A program made the translations under genes and the position numbers. A stretch of 38,005 bases of DNA. It comes from Alphaproteobacteria bacterium bin52 (GTDB taxonomy: Bacteria; Pseudomonadota; Alphaproteobacteria; Thalassobaculales; Thalassobaculaceae). The stretch is taken from positions 1 to 38,005 of the forward strand of contig MPMT01000046.1 of the NCBI GenBank assembly GCA_002238645.1, given 5' to 3'. Shown in pieces: positions 7,268-16,900 of this stretch (the first letter of the stretch is position 1; the number at the start of each line of letters is the position of its first letter). Below the pieces are notes generated by a model, which was not told the origin of the DNA, did not search any database, and worked only from the letters and a program-made list of their open reading frames with translations.

Positions 7268-7997
7268 CCCCTCCTGGATCGTTCTTCGGCTGGAAGGCCC
7301 GTTGCTTGCATTCGGCGGCGTTGCAGTCGACCAGGTGGGGACAACCCGCGACTTTCCGGCGGCGTCGATGTTGACCGGCCTCCTCGCCAGCGCACTCGGC
7401 TACCGGCGCCAGGACTGGGAGCGCCATCAGATGCTGCAGGACCGCCTGATCTACGCCGCCCGTTGCGACCGCATGGACCCCGACAGCCCGATCACCGATA
7501 CACAGAACGCACAGCTGGCCAAGTCCGACAAGGGCTGGACCACGTGGGGGAAGCCCGAAGGCCGGGACGGCGCGAGCTATGCGGCTCCGCATCGCCGGAG
7601 GCGCGACTATCACGCGGATGCCTGCGTCACCGTGTGTCTCCGGCTGGATCCCGCAGAGAGCGACCCGCGCCTCGAGGAAGTGCGCGCCGCGCTCGAGCGG
7701 CCCTGCCGGCCGCTGTTCGTCGGCCGCAAGACCTGCCTTCCCTCCTGGCCCCTCTACGAACGCGTCGGTGTCTCCGCTCCCTCGGCCTATGCCGCTCTCG
7801 CGCAGGTGCCGTCCCGCTGGGGCGACGCGCAGGAAGGCCTGCGCGCGCTTTGGCCGCTTGATGAAGGTCCAGCCGCCGGCGACTGCGTCCGGCGTGTCAT
7901 GGATCTCCCGGACCTGCGCAACTGGCGGACAGGCCTGCATGGCGGCACCCGTAAAATCGTGGAAGGGTTGGTCGTTCCTCTGGAGGCTTCCCCTTGA
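7260..7997 (+). CDS. casD: Cascade subunit Cas5e (CasD)
   Basis: CasD caps the 5' handle of the crRNA in Cascade. The 245-residue RAMP protein begins WIVLRLEGPLLAFGGVAVDQ and continues TTRDFPAASMLTGLLASALG. This is the usual Cas5e opening, a beta strand followed by the pattern that selects a target domain. The glycine-rich region and C-terminal RKIVEGLVVPLEASP are also family-like. The ATG at 7260 lies inside casC (8-bp overlap), and its stop overlaps the casE start as TTGA. The handle it would bind here is AUAGACCC, present in the array and, unchanged, in the degenerate mini-CRISPR before casA. Confidence 0.94.
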   Translation: MPDPSWIVLRLEGPLLAFGGVAVDQVGTTRDFPAASMLTGLLASALGYRRQDWERHQMLQDRLIYAARCDRMDPDSPITDTQNAQLAKSDKGWTTWGKPEGRDGASYAAPHRRRRDYHADACVTVCLRLDPAESDPRLEEVRAALERPCRPLFVGRKTCLPSWPLYERVGVSAPSAYAALAQVPSRWGDAQEGLRALWPLDEGPAAGDCVRRVMDLPDLRNWRTGLHGGTRKIVEGLVVPLEASP

Positions 7998-8713
7998 GCG
8001 GCCTGCATTTCATCAGCCTCCCGCTCGAAATCCGGCAGCTTCGGCAATGGGCCGGTCGGCGCGGGCTCGGGCTCGATGAAGGAAGGGTCCTGCACCATCT
8101 CCTGACAGAAACCTTCGGAAGAGGCGCACTTCAGCCCTTCCGGCTGATGGTCGCCCCGCGAGCTGCTCGCGGCACGCTCTACGCATACACACCCGCCAGT
8201 GTCGACGTCCTCCGCCGGACAGCCCTGGAAACCGGGCTTCCGGACGCGTTGTCCGTCTGTGAGCCGGGCAACCTTGCAGCCAAGGCAATGCCCGACACCT
8301 GGAGCAAAGGGAGACGACTGGGTTTCGACCTCCGGGCGCGCCCGGTACGTCGGCTGCACCGCGCCATGGGGGCATTCCGAAAAGGCGCCGAGGTGGACGC
8401 TTTCCTGGTGGAAGCGTTGCGCCGCTTCCCGGAGTCGCCCCCGGAGTCAGACGGCGTCGACCGAGCGGCCGTGTACCGGGAATGGCTGGCGGGGCGTCTG
8501 GCTCCTGCTGCCGAAATCGCCGAGGTCCGTGTAGCCCGCCTGGACCGCCACACCGTCGAACGCGGCGGGCGCAAGCTGAACGGGCCGGACGTGACGTTCC
8601 ACGGGCAGCTTGTGGTCACCGATGGCGCGGCATTGGCGGACTGCCTCGCGAACGGCGTCGGCCGCCATACCGCGTTCGGATACGGCATGCTGCTGCTTCG
8701 TCCTGCCGGATAG
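7994..8713 (+). CDS. casE: crRNA-processing endoribonuclease Cas6e (CasE)
   Basis: CasE cuts the pre-crRNA at the base of each repeat hairpin and stays bound to the 3' stem. The 239-residue protein has the Cas6e pattern: a first beta strand LHFISLPL, then DEGRVLHHLLTETFG, where H34 or H35 is the likely catalytic histidine. The C-terminus is GVGRHTAFGYGMLLLRPAG, the glycine-rich loop that ends the family. The start is a TTG (7994) inside the casD stop, the only start that keeps the first beta strand. Its natural substrate is the CCCCGC/GCGGGG stem of the array. Pseudo-repeat 2 before casA keeps this stem. Pseudo-repeat 1 has a different stem sequence, so its cleavage by this enzyme needs testing. 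Confidence 0.93.
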   Translation: MSGLHFISLPLEIRQLRQWAGRRGLGLDEGRVLHHLLTETFGRGALQPFRLMVAPRAARGTLYAYTPASVDVLRRTALETGLPDALSVCEPGNLAAKAMPDTWSKGRRLGFDLRARPVRRLHRAMGAFRKGAEVDAFLVEALRRFPESPPESDGVDRAAVYREWLAGRLAPAAEIAEVRVARLDRHTVERGGRKLNGPDVTFHGQLVVTDGAALADCLANGVGRHTAFGYGMLLLRPAG

Positions 8714-8726
8714 CGGAACAGAAACA

Positions 8727-9605
8727 ATGTTGCTCGGACGCCTTGGCCTCGAAAAAGCACGGGTGCCCCATGCTGACCGGCACGGCTTGGTCTGGCTCGA
8801 TCGGGGACGGCTCATGGTCGAGGACGGCTGCCTCCGCTTTGTCACGAGCGGTGGCACGCTTGCGCCGGGCGATTATCAGATTCCGCATCAATCAGTCTCG
8901 ATCGTGTTGCTTGGCCCCGGGGCAAGTGTCACGCACGATGTACTCCGTTTGCTGGCGCGGCATGGCTGCGGTCTGGCAGCCGTCGGGGAAGGAGGTGTCC
9001 GCTTCTATACGGCGCCGCCGTTGATGCCCGACACATCATCGGTCGCGCGCGCGCAGGTCACACTATGGGCGGATCCTGCAACACGTATGGAAGTCGCACG
9101 CAGAATGTATGCCTTCCGTTTCGGTGAAGTGGTACGCACGCGCGACATCGAAGTCTTGCGTGGGCAAGAAGGCGCACGCATCAAGCGCAGCTATCAGCTC
9201 GCTGCGGAACGGTACGGGGTGCTCTGGAAAGGGCGGCGATACGACCGGTCTGACCCCACTGCCGGGTCCCTGCCGAATCAGGCCCTGAACCACGCGGCAA
9301 GTGCCATGACGGCAGCGGCCAGCGTCGCGGTTGCCTCGGTCGGCGCTATTCCCCAACTGGGCTTCATTCATGAAGAGTCCGGACAGGCGTTCGTGTTGGA
9401 CATCGCAGACCTCCGGCGGCACGATGTAACCCTCGATATTGCTTTCGGCGCGGCAAAAGAGGCGGCAGCCTCCGGCGGGACCATCGAGCGGATTACCCGA
9501 CGCAGAGCGGCCAAGCTCTTGCAGCAGCGCAATGTCATTCCATCAATGATCGACGGCATCAAATCGCTGCTGTCCGCCAGAAGTAGCGAGGAGAAACCAG
9601 GCTGA
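8727..9605 (+). CDS. cas1: CRISPR integrase Cas1 (type I-E)
   Basis: Cas1, with Cas2, inserts new spacers at the leader end of the array. From the ATG at 8727 the product is 292 residues, starting MLLGRLGLEKARVPHADRHG like other I-E Cas1 proteins. The reading frame is open further upstream, but that extension overlaps casE and is not Cas1-like. Metal-binding candidates are E148 in GQEGARIK, H215 in GFIHEES, and D225/D228 in LDIADL. They correspond to E141, H208, D218 and D221 of E. coli Cas1. The gene follows casE by 13 bp and shares the TGATG junction with cas2. All catalytic residues are present, in keeping with a long, regular array. Confidence 0.95.
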   Translation: MLLGRLGLEKARVPHADRHGLVWLDRGRLMVEDGCLRFVTSGGTLAPGDYQIPHQSVSIVLLGPGASVTHDVLRLLARHGCGLAAVGEGGVRFYTAPPLMPDTSSVARAQVTLWADPATRMEVARRMYAFRFGEVVRTRDIEVLRGQEGARIKRSYQLAAERYGVLWKGRRYDRSDPTAGSLPNQALNHAASAMTAAASVAVASVGAIPQLGFIHEESGQAFVLDIADLRRHDVTLDIAFGAAKEAAASGGTIERITRRRAAKLLQQRNVIPSMIDGIKSLLSARSSEEKPG

Positions 9606-9913
9606 TGCCGATGGTCGTTGTCGTCACCCGTGATGTCGAGGCACGATACCGTGGGTTTCTGGGCTCGGTCATGTTGGAGCTTGCGCCCGGGGTCTACGCC
9701 CACCCGCGCATGAATGCGGGGGTGCGTACCCGGATCTGGAACGTGCTGGAAGACTGGTACCTGATACTGCGGCGCGGCAGCATTGTTCTGACGTGGGCTG
9801 ACACCACTGCCCATGGTGGCCTCGGCCTCAAGGCCTTGGGCGAACCCCCGAAAGAGGTCTTGCCCCACGACGCTATGCTCTTGGTCCGCCGCCCAATTTC
9901 AGACGAGAGCTGA
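9605..9913 (+). CDS. cas2: CRISPR-associated protein Cas2 (type I-E, Cas2e)
   Basis: Cas2e is the dimeric platform of the Cas1-Cas2 integrase. The 102-residue protein contains MVVVVTRDVEARYRGFLGSV, ELAPGVYAHPRMNAGVRTRI and LRRGSIVLTWAD, all typical of the I-E-specific Cas2 family (the CT1978 type). The ATG at 9605 overlaps the cas1 stop as TGATG. A second in-frame ATG at 9611 would remove only two residues. It is the last cas gene. The leader and first repeat follow after 59 bp, the standard I-E arrangement. Confidence 0.94.
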   Translation: MPMVVVVTRDVEARYRGFLGSVMLELAPGVYAHPRMNAGVRTRIWNVLEDWYLILRRGSIVLTWADTTAHGGLGLKALGEPPKEVLPHDAMLLVRRPISDES

Positions 9914-9972
9914 TAGAATCGGCTGGCAGAGCTGTTTGACTTTTGTTGATTTTCAGGGCTTTATTGTCCAGA
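9914..9972 (+). promoter_or_regulatory. CRISPR leader with probable array promoter
   Basis: This 59-bp, AT-richer stretch lies between cas2 and repeat 1, on the side expected from repeat orientation. TTGACT (9936-9941) and TTTATT (9960-9965), 18 bp apart, form a plausible promoter that would start transcription at about the first repeat. The TTGAT at 9949-9953 matches the core of an IHF site, but the full consensus is not met. The leader is short for type I-E, so part of the integration signal may lie inside the end of cas2. Confidence 0.6.
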
Positions 9973-12900
9973 GGCTTCCCCGCACCAGCGGGGATAGACC
10001 CCTGGTGTACGCGGCAGCATTGACGTGGAATGTGGCTTCCCCGCACCAGCGGGGATAGACCCGTCATTTAGGCATTCGTGATCCCATTCCGGATGGCTTC
10101 CCCGCACCAGCGGGGATAGACCCACATGCCACGCAATATCGCCATTCACGAAACTGGCTTCCCCGCACCAGCGGGGATAGACCCCATCCGCTCCTCGGCA
10201 ATGGCATGGCCGGTGAGGCTTCCCCGCACCAGCGGGGATAGACCCAGTACAGGCACCCGACCGGTATTGACTACTCGGGCTTCCCCGCACCAGCGGGGAT
10301 AGACCCTCAGTGCGTCGATGTACAGGATTTCCTTGCCGGGCTTCCCCGCACCAGCGGGGATAGACCCATACATTCTGTCGGCAAGCCCGGTAGCGGATTG
10401 GCTTCCCCGCACCAGCGGGGATAGACCCGTAGTCGATCAAGAATTCGTCTTGACCGTTGTGGCTTCCCCGCACCAGCGGGGATAGACCCGACCCGGTCAG
10501 GCCCCGGTTCAGCACGACCGCGGCTTCCCCGCACCAGCGGGGATAGACCCGGGCACGTGACCGCCGAGCAAGCGGAAAAGACGGCTTCCCCGCACCAGCG
10601 GGGATAGACCTTCGTTCGGACTGTCCATGCGGAACCCGTTGTGGGCTTCCCCGCACCAGCGGGGATAGACCCACCATCGGGGCGGCCGAAAGCCTGTTCG
10701 ACTTGGCTTCCCCGCACCAGCGGGGATAGACCCAAGTGGGAACGCCGGCGCCAGTCGGACCCTGAGGCTTCCCCGCACCAGCGGGGATAGACCCGAGCCG
10801 CGTGCCTATCGCGCGCGTGCATCTGTGGCTTCCCCGCACCAGCGGGGATAGACCCACGATCATTTCGAGGTACTTGAAGTCGGCGTAGGCTTCCCCGCAC
10901 CAGCGGGGATAGACCCGAAATCGAGCGGGATCTGGCAGGGCTTGCTGTGGCTTCCCCGCACCAGCGGGGATAGACCCGTGTATGCGATCGAAGGAGATGT
11001 CCCGACCATGGCTTCCCCGCACCAGCGGGGATAGACCCGCAGATCGTCAGCCATCGCACCCTGCACGACAGGCTTCCCCGCACCAGCGGGGATAGACCCT
11101 GGACTCAGGCGGGCAAGCCGCAGACCGCCGCGGCTTCCCCGCACCAGCGGGGATAGACCCATCGCGATAGGCGCTGCCTACATGCGGCAGATGGCTTCCC
11201 CGCACCAGCGGGGATAGACCCGTACCTGCAGGCTCCCATGCACGGCCTCGTGCGGCTTCCCCGCACCAGCGGGGATAGACCCAGAGACGCGAGTGAGCCG
11301 CATTTCCTCGCAATGGCTTCCCCGCACCAGCGGGGATAGACCCCCTGTTCGACGCTCGCGTTGTCCCCGCTAGAGGGCTTCCCCGCACCAGCGGGGATAG
11401 ACCCACGGGTTTCAACAGTCCTAAGCGCAATGCTGAGGCTTCCCCGCACCAGCGGGGATAGACCCGAAGCCTGGTTGGCCCGAAGTTCCACAACCTCGGC
11501 TTCCCCGCACCAGCGGGGATAGACCCAACGCGCAGTTTGTCGGCCGGTTCCTGCTGACGGCTTCCCCGCACCAGCGGGGATAGACCCCTCGACATTGCGC
11601 CGCAGCAGGGCTCCAAGGGGGCTTCCCCGCACCAGCGGGGATAGACCCGATTTGCGGCAGGGATTGCGCACCGCGCTCGAGGCTTCCCCGCACCAGCGGG
11701 GATAGACCCATGCAGCTGTGTATCAGCTCATGCGTGGCGGTGGCTTCCCCGCACCAGCGGGGATAGACCCCCATTGAAATCATTGGCTGCGGTCTCGGCG
11801 ATGGCTTCCCCGCACCAGCGGGGATAGACCCCCGACCTGGGAGACTGACCTATGGCCGCATACGGCTTCCCCGCACCAGCGGGGATAGACCCGCGCACCA
11901 GGTTCCCGACTACCTGGAGCAGTGGGCTTCCCCGCACCAGCGGGGATAGACCCGTGGATACGGGAGCAGGAGGACCGCACATGACGGCTTCCCCGCACCA
12001 GCGGGGATAGACCCACCACCGCCGAGCAGATCGCCCACACGCTCACGGCTTCCCCGCACCAGCGGGGATAGACCCAGGTCGCCTTGGCGCGGGTTGACCA
12101 GGTCCGCGGCTTCCCCGCACCAGCGGGGATAGACCCCGGGCGAATTTCGAGTTCTGGCGTAACCAGAAGGCTTCCCCGCACCAGCGGGGATAGACCCCGT
12201 GTACAGGGCAGGGCATGCGGATCCCGCTGGGCTTCCCCGCACCAGCGGGGATAGACCTTCGAGGAACCCGAGCTCTGCACCAATTCCGATGGCTTCCCCG
12301 CACCAGCGGGGATAGACCCACCGCACCGGCGCCATGGATGCCGCTGCCGCGGGCTTCCCCGCACCAGCGGGGATAGACCCGTCGTTCCGTTTCCGGGCCG
12401 GCCGGCGCCGGAGGCTTCCCCGCACCAGCGGGGATAGACCCAAGTTCCGAGCGGCGGGGCAGCGCGCCGGGTTGGCTTCCCCGCACCAGCGGGGATAGAC
12501 CGGCGATACGGGACCCGCTATCCCATGGGCTACCGGCTTCCCCGCACCAGCGGGGATAGACCCGTCGCCGCCAAGGCGGTGCTGCTGGCGCTGGTGGCTT
12601 CCCCGCACCAGCGGGGATAGACCCGGACACAACTGGGCCGACCTGTACCGCAAGCAGGCTTCCCCGCACCAGCGGGGATAGACCTTTTCCGCTGCTGGAT
12701 TTGATCTCGCGCCATCCGGCTTCCCCGCACCAGCGGGGATAGACCCTACGAGCAGTTGCCCGAGGAGATCCGCCGGCGGGCTTCCCCGCACCAGCGGGGA
12801 TAGACCCAAGATTTATCAGTATCGCATCTATCCGGGCGAGGCTTCCCCGCACCAGCGGGGATAGACCCACTACAGCGGCGGCAAAAGTGCTTCCTAGTTC

Positions 12901-14698
12901 GGCTTCCCCGCACCAGCGGGGATAGACCCCGATAGGGGTTATCGACCGTAAGCCGGGGGCGGGCTTCCCCGCACCAGCGGGGATAGACCCGGCGAGCAAA
13001 TAGTCGGTCACAGAAATCTTGAGGCTTCCCCGCACCAGCGGGGATAGACCCAGGATATGCCATTTTCAGCGCATATCTAATATGGCTTCCCCGCACCAGC
13101 GGGGATAGACCCGTCTGCGAATAAGTAGAAGCATCAGCACCGGCGGCTTCCCCGCACCAGCGGGGATAGACCCGGAGAGTTGACCAGGTCGAGGCCGCCG
13201 CCGAGGGCTTCCCCGCACCAGCGGGGATAGACCCAACGCGCAGGTCTTCACAGACGAGGGCAATCAGGCTTCCCCGCACCAGCGGGGATAGACCCCCGGT
13301 GGATGTGTTGCGCGGCCCTCCAGGCCCGGCTTCCCCGCACCAGCGGGGATAGACCCTAGTCGCGATAAGTGACCTTAATGGTCCAGCGGGCTTCCCCGCA
13401 CCAGCGGGGATAGACCTGGATCACGGACGCGGACAGCGAGCCGGAGGATGGCTTCCCCGCACCAGCGGGGATAGACCCCGGCTGGAGGCAGACGGTAGGT
13501 GATGGTGTTGGGCTTCCCCGCACCAGCGGGGATAGACCCGAAGCGAGGGCGAAGGCACTGGTGCGCCGCATGGCTTCCCCGCACCAGCGGGGATAGACCC
13601 ATGACCCAGACTGCTGCAGAACACCTGCGCGCGGCTTCCCCGCACCAGCGGGGATAGACCCCCCTTGTCATCATGATCACGAATTCCGGGGTCGGCTTCC
13701 CCGCACCAGCGGGGATAGACCCGGGAATCAAACCGCATGCCGGCCCGGCTGGCGGGCTTCCCCGCACCAGCGGGGATAGACCCCCGTATATGGGCATATG
13801 CTGGCGTAGACGCAAGGCTTCCCCGCACCAGCGGAGATAGACCCATGAACGACGACGAAATCGACGAGATCTATCTGGCTTCCCCGCACCAGCGGGGATA
13901 GACCCCTGTAGCATCTGGGGCACCATCCGTCTGGGTAGGCTTCCCCGCACCAGCGGGGATAGACCCAGACCAGAGCCGGGGACGAAGCCGGCGGGACCGG
14001 CTTCCCCGCACCAGCGGGGATAGACCCCAAGGGCTGGACTACGACCTGCTGATCGGGCAGGCTTCCCCGCACCAGCGGGGATAGACCCGCATACCAGTAT
14101 CTCGTGACCATCCGCGGCGTGGCTTCCCCGCTCCAGCGGGGATAGACCCATTACCTTCTCCGGCGTCAACCAGATCATGGAGGCTTCCCCGCACCAGCGG
14201 GGATAGACCCGACATTGGCCGCCGGCGCCATCTGTGGTGCACGGCTTCCCCGCACCAGCGGGGATAGACCCTGGCAGCAAGACGAGGCGGGCGAGTGGCG
14301 CCTGGCTTCCCCGCACCAGCGGGGATAGACCCACATACGGCGGCTATAGCTACGCGACCGCCGAGGCTTCCCCGCACCAGCGGGGATAGACCCATCGCGG
14401 ACGTGATGATCCAGGCCGACGATTTGGCTTCCCCGCACCAGCGGGGATAGACCCACCCATGTCCTCGGCTTCATAGAAGCTGTTGAGGCTTCCCCGCACC
14501 AGCGGGGATAGACCCCCGACGCAGGTAGTCGTCGGACCAGCGCCCAGGGCTTCCCCGCACCAGCGGGGATAGACCCGGGATCAGTCTCGGTCGAAAGCGG
14601 GGCGGTGCGGCTTCCCCGCACCCGCGGGGATAGACCCGTGCGGGTTGCCTTCACCAACACCGGCAAGGAGGCTTCCCCGCACCCGCGGGGATAGACTC
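9973..14698 (+). CRISPR. Type I-E CRISPR array, 78 repeats (29 bp) and 77 spacers (32 bp)
   Basis: The repeat starts GGCTTCCCCGCACCA and ends GCGGGGATAGACCC, with stem CCCCGC/GCGGGG, a 4-nt loop and an 8-nt handle ATAGACCC. The first repeat starts at 9973 and the last at 14670. The difference is exactly 77 periods of 61 bp, so spacer length looks constant at 32. Transcription is left to right. Variants: the last repeat base is T or G instead of C in repeats 11, 38, 42, 45 and 57 (ends at 10611, 12258, 12502, 12685, 13417). Repeat 64 has an A in the right stem arm, repeat 69 has T at position 12, and repeats 77 and 78 have C at position 15. Repeat 78 also has a T in its end. Trailer-end decay confirms polarity. 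Open frames across the array are artefacts of the repeats. Confidence 0.99.
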
Positions 14699-14976
14699 TT
14701 GCGCGGGCCGCTGCTCCGCGGCGAAACGGGGCACCATTCGCCATCAGTCCTGTCCCATCGCCCCGGTTGGTGCCGGAGCCACATTGCCGGAGGAGCCGCT
14801 GCGGCTGAACCGAAGCGACGCTTTCGCGGCCCCGGGACACCGCCGTGTCCGGGCCGTCCCCGAATGCTGCCAGGCGTCGGCGTCAGGAACAGACCGTCCG
14901 GGGGCCGGATACGGCGCCTGTGCCGGCCGGTGGGCGGTCCATCAGCCCCACAACCTGATCGGAACACCGCGAGCCG
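14699..14976. other. Gene-free stretch after the array trailer
   Basis: No coding sequence is recognisable between the decayed last repeat and the 3' end of the PfkB gene. The stretch is GC-rich and contains one strong stem-loop (14827-14856), listed separately. No further repeat copies or cas-like fragments were seen. Confidence 0.5.
14827..14856. terminator. Stem-loop between convergent array and PfkB gene, possible terminator
   Basis: CCCGGGACAC (14831-14840) pairs with GTGTCCGGG (14845-14853) with one bulged G and a CGCC loop. It lies between the array and the convergent kinase gene. There is no T-run on either side, so it is at best a weak or Rho-assisted terminator. Confidence 0.3.
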
Positions 14977-16002
14977 CTACCTGTTCACCAGGTCAGCGGC
15001 TGTACCGGAAAGTCCCGGACGCCGCGCGGGTCCGTCATTGCTGCGGTCGGGAAACCGGGCCCCGAACCGGGTGATGATCTCTCCGGCCGCGGCACTGGCA
15101 ATTTCTCCGCAGCGGCCGAGTGGTTCACCGCTGACCAGCCCGAACAGGAAACCGGCGGCATAGATGTCCCCGGCTCCCGTGGTATCGACCACCGGGCCAG
15201 CAGGAAGCGCCGGTACCTGGTGTCGTTCACCCGGTCCGATCACGATCGATCCGTGTGCGCCCCTGGTCACCGCCAGGAGGTCGCAGTTGCCGACGACGGC
15301 CGCGATCGCGACCTCGAGGTCATCAGTCCGGCAAAGCGCGCGAAGTTCGTCCTCGTTGCAAAACAGGATGTCGACGTGGTCCGCGAGCAGCCGGAGAATG
15401 TCGTCCCTGTGCCGCTCGACGCAGTGAGGGTCCGACAGCGACAGCGCGAGACGGCTCCCGGCCCTGTGTGCGGCGGCGGTGGCGGCCTGCAGGGCCCGGC
15501 GTCCGCCCGGAGGATCCCAGAGATAGCCCTCCAGGTAGATGACGGCGCTGTCGGCGATCAGCTCCGGGTCGATGTCGACGGTATCAAGCTGGGTGCAGGC
15601 GCCGAGATAGGTGTTCATGGATCGCTGGGCGTCGGGTGTCACCAGGACCAGGCAGCAGGCCGAATCCGGTCCGTCGGTCGACGACGGTGTCTCGTAGCGA
15701 ACCCCGGCCCGGGCGATGTCGGCACGGAACACGCTGCCCAGGTGATCGTCACGGACCTTGCCCACGAATGCCGCGCGTCCTCCCATGGCGGCGAGGCCGG
15801 TGGCAGTGTTGGCCGCGGACCCCCCGGACACCTCGAGCCCCGGTCCCAGCAACCGGTAGAGGTCCCGGGCGCGGCCGGCATCGATGAGCTGCATGGCTCC
15901 CTTGGTGATCGAGTGCTCGCGCAGGAAGGCATCGTCGACCTGGGAGACCACGTCGACGATGGCGTTGCCGATGCCGGTGACATCGATGGTGCGTGTCCGC
16001 AT
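14977..16002 (-). CDS. PfkB-family carbohydrate/nucleoside kinase (adenosine-kinase-like)
   Basis: This 341-residue ribokinase-fold enzyme would phosphorylate a sugar or nucleoside with ATP. Family signatures are the N-terminal GIGNAIVDVV, the substrate-site motif GGSAANTATGLAAMGG (60-75), the ATP-site stretch CNEDEL (215-220), and VVDTTGAGDIYAAGFLFGL, in which D279 is the catalytic base. The start at 16002 is chosen because MRTRTIDVTGIGNA matches family N-termini and lies behind GGGGAGA. The frame stays open for a further 80 codons upstream without family similarity. Alphaproteobacterial proteins of this type are commonly annotated as adenosine kinase, but the substrate cannot be fixed from sequence. 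It is divergent from the membrane-protein gene at 16149. Confidence 0.87.
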   Translation of the reverse strand: MRTRTIDVTGIGNAIVDVVSQVDDAFLREHSITKGAMQLIDAGRARDLYRLLGPGLEVSGGSAANTATGLAAMGGRAAFVGKVRDDHLGSVFRADIARAGVRYETPSSTDGPDSACCLVLVTPDAQRSMNTYLGACTQLDTVDIDPELIADSAVIYLEGYLWDPPGGRRALQAATAAAHRAGSRLALSLSDPHCVERHRDDILRLLADHVDILFCNEDELRALCRTDDLEVAIAAVVGNCDLLAVTRGAHGSIVIGPGERHQVPALPAGPVVDTTGAGDIYAAGFLFGLVSGEPLGRCGEIASAAAGEIITRFGARFPDRSNDGPARRPGLSGTAADLVNR

Positions 16003-16148
16003 GGGTCTCCCCGGTTGCCTCGGCCGCGACAGGTAGCCGCTCCAGCGGCGTTTATAGACCAACCTGGCGGCGAGTGGGCGCGGGGGCTTGCCTTGTCGCG
16101 TGCAAGGCCCGACAACAGGAGTGCGTGCTCTCGCGATGGAGTGGTGAC

Positions 16149-16832
16149 ATGGTCGAATCCCTGCGACGGGCGTTTGCGCAGCTGCCGGATCCGGTGCTGC
16201 GCCGGGCCCTGGTCGGGAGTGTCCTCGGTGCGTGTCTTGCAACCGTGCTCGCGGTCGTTCTCAGCTGGTGGCTGGTTGCAAGCTTCGGCATGTTCGGAAA
16301 CGGGATCGCCGACACTGTCGCGGCCGCGGGCGGGGCGGTCCTGGTGCTGATCGGTGCGCTGATCTTCTTTCCCTCCACCGTCATGGTCGTGGCCGGGTTC
16401 TTTCTTGATTCGGTTGCCGATGCCGTCGAGGCCCGGTACTGGCCGAACGTCGCTCCCCCGCGCCGGCGGGGACTGCGCGAGGTCATGGTTGCCGGGGTGT
16501 CGCTGCTGGCCATTTCGCTGACGATGAATCTGATCCTTCTGCCGGTCTATGCCTTTGCCCTGCTCATTCCGGGCCTGGGCCTGGTGCTGTTCTATTGCCT
16601 GAACGGCTATCTGTTCGGACGCGAGTTCTTCGATGCGGTCGCAACCCGCAGCCTCGAGCCGGCTGACGCGCGTGCGGTGCGACGGCGTTACCGGGGCCGG
16701 ATCCTGCTCGCCGGAGTAATCATCACCGTGCTCACCACCGTTCCGGTTCTCAACCTCGCCGCACCGATCCTTGCGACGGCGTTCATGACCAACCTGTTTC
16801 GGGGTCTGGATATCTCTGCACGGACCGAGTAG
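16149..16832 (+). CDS. EI24-domain (CysZ-like) integral membrane protein
   Basis: The 227-residue protein shows several long hydrophobic segments, among them LVGSVLGACLATVLAVVL, AAGGAVLVLIGALIFF, MVAGVSLLAISLTMNLILL, PVYAFALLIPGLGLVLF and a C-terminal LLAGVIITVLTTVPVLNLAAP. The motif YCLNGYLFGREFFDAVATR and the ending PVLNLAAPILATAFMTNLF are characteristic of EI24/CysZ-type proteins in alphaproteobacteria. CysZ transports sulfate in E. coli. A transport role here is only inferred from that family. The ATG at 16149 is chosen because the first hydrophobic segment follows shortly after it. It is followed 68 bp later by the bactofilin gene. Confidence 0.75.
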   Translation: MVESLRRAFAQLPDPVLRRALVGSVLGACLATVLAVVLSWWLVASFGMFGNGIADTVAAAGGAVLVLIGALIFFPSTVMVVAGFFLDSVADAVEARYWPNVAPPRRRGLREVMVAGVSLLAISLTMNLILLPVYAFALLIPGLGLVLFYCLNGYLFGREFFDAVATRSLEPADARAVRRRYRGRILLAGVIITVLTTVPVLNLAAPILATAFMTNLFRGLDISARTE

Positions 16833-16900
16833 ATTGCAGGTGCTTCCAAGTACCCGGACTCTCCGGCGGTGAGCTTCACTTTGACGAGAAGGTGACCGGG

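Noticed and set aside
8610..8726. Upstream extension of the cas1 reading frame by 39 codons
   Set aside because: It overlaps casE and its translation is not Cas1-like. The ATG at 8727 gives the normal N-terminus.
9961..14840. Many long minus-strand open frames with repeating SPLVRGS, SIPAGAGKP and YPRWCGEA peptides
   Set aside because: They are the CRISPR repeat translated in three frames (61-bp period). No protein is encoded in the array.
15220..16350. 376-codon plus-strand frame opposite the PfkB gene
   Set aside because: It is antisense to a clear PfkB kinase and reflects GC codon bias.
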